A stretch of 19,510 nucleotides of DNA, taken from contig CAADXT010000129.1 in NCBI GenBank assembly GCA_900753095.1, positions 1-19,510 of the forward strand. The letters run 5' to 3'. This document shows positions 13,643-19,510 of the stretch, in pieces. Each line of letters begins with the position of its first letter. The stretch's first letter is position 1. Under the pieces are notes generated by a model. That model was not told the DNA's origin. It saw only the letters and a list, made by a program, of their open reading frames with translations, and did no database searches. This DNA is from Eggerthellaceae bacterium (lineage in GTDB: Bacteria; Actinomycetota; Coriobacteriia; Coriobacteriales; Eggerthellaceae). A program made the position numbers and the translations under genes.

Positions 13643-13661
13643 GCAGGAAGCGTGCTTCTGC

Positions 13662-15038
13662 TTAGAACAGAAGGTGGGCTACCGGGCACACGATAATCAA
13701 GCTGATGATGGTGCGCTCCAGGAAGAGGATGAACAGCTCCACGACGTTCACAGGGATCTTCGAACCCAGGATAAGGCCGCCAACCTCGGAAAGGTAAATG
13801 AGCTGCGTTACCGAAACCGTTGCCACGATGAAGCGGCTCATGGGATCGGCGATGCCCTCCGCCGCGATGACCGAAGGCGTGAACATGTCGGTGAAGCCGA
13901 CGATCATCGTTTTGGAGACTTCTTGGGCTTCGGGAACCTGCAGGAGCTCAAGCAGCGGCATGAACGGCGTGCCCAGCACATCGAAGATGGTGGTGTAGTT
14001 CGCCAGCATCAGCGCCAAGGTGCCCACGCACATCACCACGGGCAGAACGCCGAACCACATGTTCGCGGCGTTCTTGATGCCGTTTTCCAGGAACTGCCCA
14101 ATGCCGCGGTGGCTCTCAACGCGCTTGATGGCCAGGTCGAGGCCGAACTTCGCGGAAGAGGTGTAGCCCTCGGGCAGGGTTTCGGGCATTGCCTTGCCTT
14201 CTACCAGGTACGTGTCCTTCTTGAGCGAAAGAGGCGGGATGCGCGGCACGATAAGCGCGCATACGATGCCCACCAGGCAGATAAGCAGGTAGTAGGGGCC
14301 GAAGTACTCCATCAGGTCAACCTGCGCCAGCACCACAATGCTGAAGGTGATGGACACCGCCGAAAACGTGGTGGAGATGATGGCTGCTTCGCGCGAGGAA
14401 TAGTAGCCGCTTTCGTACTGGTTGCAGGTGAGCATAACGCCCAAGGTGCCATCGCCGATCCAAGAGGTTACGCAGTCAACCGCAGCGCGGCCGGGGATCT
14501 TGAACAGGGGGCGCATTACCTTGGTAAGGAGCGCGCCGATGAACTCAAGCAGGCCGAAGTCGAGCAGCAGCGGCAGCAGCAAGCCTGCTAGGAAGAAGAT
14601 GATCACCAAAACGGTGAGCAAGTCGCCCAGCACGAAGCCGCCGGTGTCTTCGCCGCCGATGATCTGCAGAGGCTCTCCATCGCCCACCATAACGCCTGCA
14701 AACGCAATCCAGGCGAACACGGCACCTACCACGCGGATGATGATCCAAGCGGGGCTGGCGGAAAAGGTGTTGTACATAAGCGGATGCTCGTCGATGAACT
14801 TCGGGTGGAAGAGCGAGGCGATGCCCAGCACGGCCGACACGGTAACGATGAGGCAGCACAGCAGGGGCAGGAAGTCCACCATGCTATCGCCGATCAGGTC
14901 GGCGATCACCTTTACGATAACCGTCCAGCTGCCGTCTACTTCAACGGGCACCATGAACAGCAGGATGCCCACAAGGGAAGGAACAACGAACCCTAGGATG
15001 TGTTTCCAGTTGTATTTTTCCAAGACAATTCGTTTCAC
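13662..15038 (-). CDS. YjiH-family membrane protein (nucleoside-recognition/Gate domain)
   Basis: 458 residues, with about 10 hydrophobic segments. The start taken is GTG 15038 (MKRIVLEKYNWKHILGFVVPS); no ribosome site precedes it, and the only nearby alternative, a TTG six codons in, is no better. Gate-domain features are the Gly/Asp-rich SWIGDGTLGVMLTCNQYESG region, where gate proteins carry conserved residues at mid-length, and GFTDMFTPSVIAAEG in the second half. Members are assumed to move nucleosides or other small solutes, but the substrate is not established. The C-terminus ends in a helix (FILFLERTIISLIIVCP). It is transcribed alone, divergent from the MBL-fold gene, with its own terminator. 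Confidence 0.88.
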   Translation of the reverse strand: MKRIVLEKYNWKHILGFVVPSLVGILLFMVPVEVDGSWTVIVKVIADLIGDSMVDFLPLLCCLIVTVSAVLGIASLFHPKFIDEHPLMYNTFSASPAWIIIRVVGAVFAWIAFAGVMVGDGEPLQIIGGEDTGGFVLGDLLTVLVIIFFLAGLLLPLLLDFGLLEFIGALLTKVMRPLFKIPGRAAVDCVTSWIGDGTLGVMLTCNQYESGYYSSREAAIISTTFSAVSITFSIVVLAQVDLMEYFGPYYLLICLVGIVCALIVPRIPPLSLKKDTYLVEGKAMPETLPEGYTSSAKFGLDLAIKRVESHRGIGQFLENGIKNAANMWFGVLPVVMCVGTLALMLANYTTIFDVLGTPFMPLLELLQVPEAQEVSKTMIVGFTDMFTPSVIAAEGIADPMSRFIVATVSVTQLIYLSEVGGLILGSKIPVNVVELFILFLERTIISLIIVCPVAHLLF

Positions 15039-15078
15039 GCGGGTACAGATACAGCTTTGAACAATATCAGAAATCCAA

Positions 15079-15106
15079 TTGATAGGGGTCTTTGTTGGTT
15101 TATATA
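15079..15106 (+). promoter_or_regulatory. Promoter of the MBL-hydrolase/subtilase unit
   Basis: TTGATA (15079-15084), a 16-nt spacer and TATATA (15101-15106). GGGAGGTTTAT just after the -10 (15107-15117) echoes the ribosome-site sequence GGGAGGTTTTTAT at 15167-15179, exactly 60 nt apart. Leader length is about 65 nt. Confidence 0.65.
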
Positions 15107-15177
15107 GGGAGGTTTATCCCGCTTAAGGCGCATTTTGCTGCCATACTTTTCCAAAAGAGGTTCACTGGGAGGTTTTT

Positions 15178-16185
15178 ATGAGCAGAATGCCCATCGTGTT
15201 TTCGGAGCGTCCGCGCATTGAGGAGCTTGCGCGCAACTTGTATCGCATCGACTTGCCCATGCCTCAGGTTATTGGGCCAACGAACTCCTACCTCTTCAAG
15301 GCGGACGGCGTTTCCGATTCCGGGCGTTCGCTGATCATCGACGCTGGCTGCGATGAGCCCGAAACGAAGCAGGCTTATGATGCGGCCTTGCGCGAGCTGG
15401 GCATTTCCTGGGATACGGTAGACGTGTTCATTACCCATTTCCATTGGGATCATTGCGCGGGCCTCTCGCAGATATGGCGTCCTGGCATGAACGTGTACGG
15501 CGGCATCGAAAGGTACGCTCAACGCGGCGTTCCCGTTATGGCGGCCAGGGAGATAGGAGAAATCGAGCGCGCTACAAGCGCTCGTCATGGGCTGCAAGAT
15601 GCCTACGATAGTGCCTACTGGGAACCGATGACCAGGTCGGGAAGCATCGATGTTCCGCTTGTGCCGCTGCATGAGGGCGACGTGATCTCGGTGGGCGGCT
15701 ACGAGCTTGAGGTTCTAGAGACTCCGGGCCACGACCTGCATCATCTCTGCCTGCTCGATCGCAAGAGCGGGGTATTCGTTGGCGGCGACCAGGTCCTTTT
15801 CACAGGGTATCCGCCGGTGATGGTCGAAGCCTGCGTGGACCAGCTCTCGCTTCTTCTTGCGCAGATCGAGCGCATCGGCACGCTCCCCATCTCCCTCGTT
15901 TTAACCGGACATGGCAAAGAGGGCCTCGACATCAAAGGGCGCTGCGACAAGATCATCGACCATTATCGAAGGCAGTCTCAAAGCTTCTTTGAGCTTTGCG
16001 CGACGGGCGAGCGCGATTTGGGCGAGCTTTCGTACCTTTCAACGCAGGGTGAGCGACGGACTCCTTGGGAAGACCGCACGATCTTCGGAAGAAGGTCGCT
16101 CATCACGCAATCGATGGCATTTGCCGCGTACTTTGTCCATACGGGAGCCTTGCCCAACGAGTTCAACTTCGTCCCGCTTAGATAG
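15178..16185 (+). CDS. MBL-fold metallo-hydrolase
   Basis: 335-residue cytosolic metallo-beta-lactamase-fold enzyme with no signal peptide. ATG 15178 follows GGGAGG with 5-nt spacing. The binuclear metal motif is HFHWDH (His87, His89, Asp91, His92), the third-motif His185 is in ETPGHD, Asp204 is in GGDQVL, and His245 is in LTGHG, so the active site is complete. The C-terminal region (about 260-335) is helical, with YRRQSQSFFE, and matches the extension seen in glyoxalase-II-like or quorum-type MBL hydrolases; no family-specific signature is visible, so the substrate cannot be given. It is divergent from YjiH and ends 50 nt before the subtilase with no terminator between, so the two are probably co-transcribed. 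Confidence 0.93.
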   Translation: MSRMPIVFSERPRIEELARNLYRIDLPMPQVIGPTNSYLFKADGVSDSGRSLIIDAGCDEPETKQAYDAALRELGISWDTVDVFITHFHWDHCAGLSQIWRPGMNVYGGIERYAQRGVPVMAAREIGEIERATSARHGLQDAYDSAYWEPMTRSGSIDVPLVPLHEGDVISVGGYELEVLETPGHDLHHLCLLDRKSGVFVGGDQVLFTGYPPVMVEACVDQLSLLLAQIERIGTLPISLVLTGHGKEGLDIKGRCDKIIDHYRRQSQSFFELCATGERDLGELSYLSTQGERRTPWEDRTIFGRRSLITQSMAFAAYFVHTGALPNEFNFVPLR

Positions 16186-16235
16186 CGTTGCTTTGGGTTC
16201 CCGGACACGCATCTTCAATAGGTAAAGGAATTGCA

Positions 16236-19200
16236 ATGGAAAGCCTTATCTCCAAAGCACGGAACGGCTTGGCCCTTTTCCTGGCCTTGTTGCTCTCCGT
16301 CTCGCTCGTTCCCGGCAAAGTTTGGGCGGAACCTTCGTCAGATTCGGCGGAAGCCGCTTCGTGGACGGGCTCCATCGGCGAGATGCTCGAGAGCGGAACG
16401 TATGTTGAGGGCGAGGCGCTGGCGGTTGTCTCGGACGGTTCTGCCGCATTTGCCTCGAACGGGCCTTCAGCAAGCTTGCTGGAAGGATGCGAGCCTTTGG
16501 CTCAAGTTTCCGAGGGGGCCTACAACCAGGCTGCTGGCGTTGAGCAGGTTCAAGCCTACGGGTTGGATTCGGCGGATGGCGCTGGCGATTCGGCGGTTGA
16601 CATCGTCCTTGTCAAGCGCAGCGGCATGTCGACCGAGGAAATCCTGAAGAGCCTGGCAGACGATGCCAGCGTGCTTTACGCGGAACCGAACTACACGAAG
16701 GAAGTAGCTGAAAACGAGGGCGAGGCTCTTGGCGGCGCCGATGTCCAAAGCGGCGTTTCGGTGCCTGGCTCGGAGAAAGGCGTGCCTCCTTCACTCGATG
16801 CAGGCAGCGGGGAAGGCCCTGAAGCGGCTTCTGCCGCGGCAGGGGAGTCGAGCAAGGGCACTTCTTCTGACGAGGATGCCTCTTCAGGCGAGGGTGCGTC
16901 TCAGGCTGATTCATCGGTTGTGCCGGTGATGCCGGCCGACAAGACCAACTCAACCATGTTGCCGAAAGACCAGATGCCCGACTTGACACCTTACCAATGG
17001 GCCTTCGACAGCTCGGATGTCTCCAACGTGTTCACGGGGCAGCGGCTTTTGGGGTACGACTCCAACGTGCCCGGCTGGAACGACCCTTCTAGCGAAAACG
17101 CTGCGGGCGTCGTTGCCCTTTTGGATACCGGCGTCGATTACCACAACCCTGACCTCAACGGGGTGATGATGGACATGTCGCCGTACGCTGCTGAGATCGG
17201 TGGCGGTAGGTACGGCCTTAACGCATGCCCTACTGATTCGCAGGATGAAACGGACCCATCGGACGACTTCGGCCATGGCACCCACGTTGCGGGCATCATG
17301 GCGGCGCAATGGGATGGGCATGGCGTTAGCGGCGCCGCCAACGGCATGAAGCTGCTCCCCGTGAAAATCAGCTTGGCGGGCGCCATATCCACCGCTGCGG
17401 CTGTTAAAGGCGCACAGTACCTTTGCGATGCCATCGATGCGGGCGTTGACATTCGCGTGGTCAACAACTCGTGGGGCGGCAATAGCTCGAGCCTTTCCTT
17501 CCTGCTTATGGTGAATGCGCTCGGGCAGCGTGGCTGCGTTTCGGTGTGCGCATCCGGCAACGATGCGGTTGATTTAGATGCTACCGTGCGCACACCCACG
17601 GCAACTTCTGCCAGCCCCTATTCCATCGTTGTGAACGCAAGCGGCCCTGATGCGTCGAAGACCGTCTTCACCGATTGGGGGCAGGAAACCACCAACCTGT
17701 ATGCTCCTGGTGGGGGTATCCTTTCCACCTACCCTTACACCCGAAGCGTCGGTGGCGTTGAGGGCAATACCATTTTGGGGTCCTATATGCCCTCGGTGAT
17801 TGCCGATGCCGATGCCGAAGGAAACGTGGCATACGATTCGTTCGACGGTTCTGGCTCGATCGAGGCGTATGTGGGGTATGGCTCCGATGCGATCAAGCCC
17901 GAGAACCTGATCTCCAAAACGAGCGATTCGGTTCATTTCGACAAGAAGGGCTCTTTGGCCATTTCTGGCGCTCAACTCAAGGCGGGCGACCAGGGCGAGC
18001 AAGATGGCGGCCAAGCCAAGCACAGCTATGCGGTGACGCTCAAGATTCCTGTGGCTCAAAACGAATTGGCAGGTGCCACCAACTTCGCCTTTTCCACCCT
18101 TTCGAACACGGGGAATTATCAAGTGGTTGCAACCTGCGCAGAGCTTGCCGATGAATCGGGCGGTTCGGCTCGCATGGTGCGTGATGAATGGCAAACGGCT
18201 CGTGCCTGCCCGACGATTGGCTGGACGCAGGAGAGCGTCGACTTGAGCGATTTGATCAACAACTGGGGCGAAGGCAACGGCTTTGCCTATCACACCGACC
18301 CTGATGGATCTGGCTACATCGTAATGGCGTTGATGTACCTTACTTCCTCCGATTACCAGCCCCAGGATTCCGAGTACGTATACCTCGATTGCGTTGGCTT
18401 GGGCAACTGCACGGTGCCCTATGCCTACATGAGCGGCACTTCGATGGCGAGCCCTCTTGTTGCCGGCGCTGCGGCCGTTGCCTCAACGCGCGTGGATAGC
18501 TCGCTTTCTCCCTCCGAGCGCGCTCTTGAGGTGGTTTCCCTTATAAACGGTTGCACCACTCAGCGCTCCGAATACGAGGGCACGTGCACTTCAGGGGGCT
18601 ACCTTGATTGCTCCAGCATCGACAACGCTTCTTCAAGGCATCCGGTGATCTATTCGGTTGCCGTCGAGGGCACGGGCGAGTCGTCGGGCCTTGTGGTGCT
18701 GGGCACTTCGTTTGGTGATGAGGAGGGAACGCTTGCCATCGATGGCATCGAGGCGCCGGTTTGCGAATGGTCAGCCGGGAAGGTCAGGGCCGCACGGCCT
18801 GATGGCATCACCTCGGGGAAGCACCTGGTGAAACTCACGACGGCAGCGGGTAAAACGTGCGGCAAGACCTGCGTTATAGAGTTCAGCGATGTTCCGGGCG
18901 ATATCCCCTTGTTCGAGAAGGAGATATCGCTTGAAGGCGCAACGTTCGCAACCGATGCGAAGAACTGCAAGATGGAAGCGGAAGGTAATCGCCTTTTCGT
19001 GTTCCCGGCCCATCGCGACGCCGAGGATATGAGCCTTGTCGATATGCCGTATCGCGAGTGCTGGAGCTATGAGATCGATTCCGGCTCGTGGAGCAAACTG
19101 TGCGATTTGCCGATTCCCGCTGGCACGGTAAGCGTTGCGAACCATGACGGAAGCATTTATGTCCTGATGCGCACAGGCGATTCCTCTTTGGCGGAGCAGC

Positions 19201-19510
19201 ATCTATACAGGCTCGATACTGCAAATGGCAGCTGGAACGAGGTGGGAATGGAGGAAGGTGCCATTCCCATTGGGGCTGCGTTGGTCGAGGTAAGGGGAGC
19301 GCTGCTTTCCGTTGGCGGTGGCGAGGTGGTCGAAGACCTTTCTTCCTACGATGTTTCCAAGACGAGCGACAATATATGCAAGATCGACCTTGATGCGGGC
19401 ACTGCCAAGCCCGTTGGCTCTCTTGTTGTTCCGCGTTCGCTTGCCTCCGATAGCGAGGCCTGCGATCTGAAGGTGGCGGCGAGCGGATCTACGGTGTACG
19501 TGGCGGGGGG
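16236..19510 (+). CDS. Secreted subtilisin-like serine protease (S8), TIG-like and Kelch-like C-terminal domains, truncated by window end
   Basis: 1091 codons to the edge without a stop. ATG 16236 follows AAAGGAA. Signal peptide about 1-31 (basic start, then LALFLALLLSVSL, cut near VWA-EP). A prodomain ends in VLYAEPNYTKE (about 145-155), followed by a Ser/Glu/Gly-rich linker (about 160-235). The catalytic domain has Asp297 (ALLDTGVDYHNPDL), His347 (GHGTHVAGI), oxyanion Asn442 (ASGND) and Ser736 (SGTSMASPLVAGAA), so the triad is complete. Asn442 to Ser736 is 294 residues against about 66 in subtilisin; a roughly 220-residue beta-rich domain is inserted at about 500-725. A TIG-like domain follows from about 802 (HPVIYSV), then Kelch-like repeats from about 918 (RLFVFPA, CWSYEIDSGSW, LYRLDTANGSWNEVG). 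Several Cys pairs suggest disulfides. It is likely surface or extracellular; substrates and anchor are not visible. Confidence 0.93.
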   Translation, partial: MESLISKARNGLALFLALLLSVSLVPGKVWAEPSSDSAEAASWTGSIGEMLESGTYVEGEALAVVSDGSAAFASNGPSASLLEGCEPLAQVSEGAYNQAAGVEQVQAYGLDSADGAGDSAVDIVLVKRSGMSTEEILKSLADDASVLYAEPNYTKEVAENEGEALGGADVQSGVSVPGSEKGVPPSLDAGSGEGPEAASAAAGESSKGTSSDEDASSGEGASQADSSVVPVMPADKTNSTMLPKDQMPDLTPYQWAFDSSDVSNVFTGQRLLGYDSNVPGWNDPSSENAAGVVALLDTGVDYHNPDLNGVMMDMSPYAAEIGGGRYGLNACPTDSQDETDPSDDFGHGTHVAGIMAAQWDGHGVSGAANGMKLLPVKISLAGAISTAAAVKGAQYLCDAIDAGVDIRVVNNSWGGNSSSLSFLLMVNALGQRGCVSVCASGNDAVDLDATVRTPTATSASPYSIVVNASGPDASKTVFTDWGQETTNLYAPGGGILSTYPYTRSVGGVEGNTILGSYMPSVIADADAEGNVAYDSFDGSGSIEAYVGYGSDAIKPENLISKTSDSVHFDKKGSLAISGAQLKAGDQGEQDGGQAKHSYAVTLKIPVAQNELAGATNFAFSTLSNTGNYQVVATCAELADESGGSARMVRDEWQTARACPTIGWTQESVDLSDLINNWGEGNGFAYHTDPDGSGYIVMALMYLTSSDYQPQDSEYVYLDCVGLGNCTVPYAYMSGTSMASPLVAGAAAVASTRVDSSLSPSERALEVVSLINGCTTQRSEYEGTCTSGGYLDCSSIDNASSRHPVIYSVAVEGTGESSGLVVLGTSFGDEEGTLAIDGIEAPVCEWSAGKVRAARPDGITSGKHLVKLTTAAGKTCGKTCVIEFSDVPGDIPLFEKEISLEGATFATDAKNCKMEAEGNRLFVFPAHRDAEDMSLVDMPYRECWSYEIDSGSWSKLCDLPIPAGTVSVANHDGSIYVLMRTGDSSLAEQHLYRLDTANGSWNEVGMEEGAIPIGAALVEVRGALLSVGGGEVVEDLSSYDVSKTSDNICKIDLDAGTAKPVGSLVVPRSLASDSEACDLKVAASGSTVYVAG

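Noticed and set aside
13488..14591. 367-codon plus-strand open frame across the gap and the YjiH gene
   Set aside because: It overlaps a convincing membrane protein gene and a terminator, and reads as low-complexity His/Arg/Gln sequence.
1..19510. CRISPR arrays, tRNA or rRNA genes, IS elements, phage or integrase genes
   Set aside because: No regular spaced repeats, RNA folds, terminal inverted repeats with transposase, or phage genes were found by reading.

Overview
The window looks like chromosomal DNA of a high-GC, probably anaerobic actinobacterium. The best guess is a gut Coriobacteriia/Eggerthellaceae relative. This rests on clearly GC-rich third codon positions, an AGCS amino-acid symporter, a YjiH gate protein, a TatD-linked type radical SAM enzyme and large secreted subtilases. 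It is inference from gene style, not a marker gene. No rRNA, tRNA, CRISPR array, IS element or phage gene was seen. The density of intrinsic terminators and divergent promoters suggests ordinary core/accessory chromosome.

Layout. (1) 1-3130: a DHA2-type MFS exporter cut by the window edge, its TetR-type regulator, and a divergent cupin plus carboxymuconolactone-decarboxylase-like pair. A dyad in the cupin promoter is a plausible TetR operator. A strong intrinsic terminator lies between a TATAAT promoter and the MFS start, so attenuation is possible. (2) 3173-5616, minus strand: a PARG/TIGR02452-type macrodomain protein, then after a terminator a pyridoxamine kinase and a small radical SAM protein that look co-transcribed. 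(3) 5846-6055: a small single-pass membrane protein. (4) 6067-9343, minus strand: a two-gene operon of a membrane-anchored alpha/beta-hydrolase-like protein and a DUF2252 gene split by a one-base frameshift. (5) 9494-11154: a PQ-loop-like/UspA fusion divergent from a LysR regulator. (6) 11275-12714: an alanine/glycine:cation symporter. (7) 12839-15038, minus strand: a DJ-1/PfpI protein and a YjiH-family membrane protein, each with its own terminator. (8) 15178-end: an MBL-fold hydrolase and a very large secreted subtilase with a TIG-like domain and Kelch-like repeats, cut by the window edge.

No single integrated new system is certain. The strongest oddities are three enzyme-like proteins with altered or broken active sites. 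The alpha/beta hydrolase has Gly where the nucleophilic Ser should be and a long acidic insertion before the catalytic His. Its operon partner DUF2252 has a frameshift at about 7303-7308. The PARG-like macrodomain has PEQ in place of QEE. Other items worth checking are the transporter-like/UspA fusion, the putative attenuator before the MFS gene, a perfect 14-bp palindrome at the DJ-1 promoter, and a possibly leaderless LysR mRNA.
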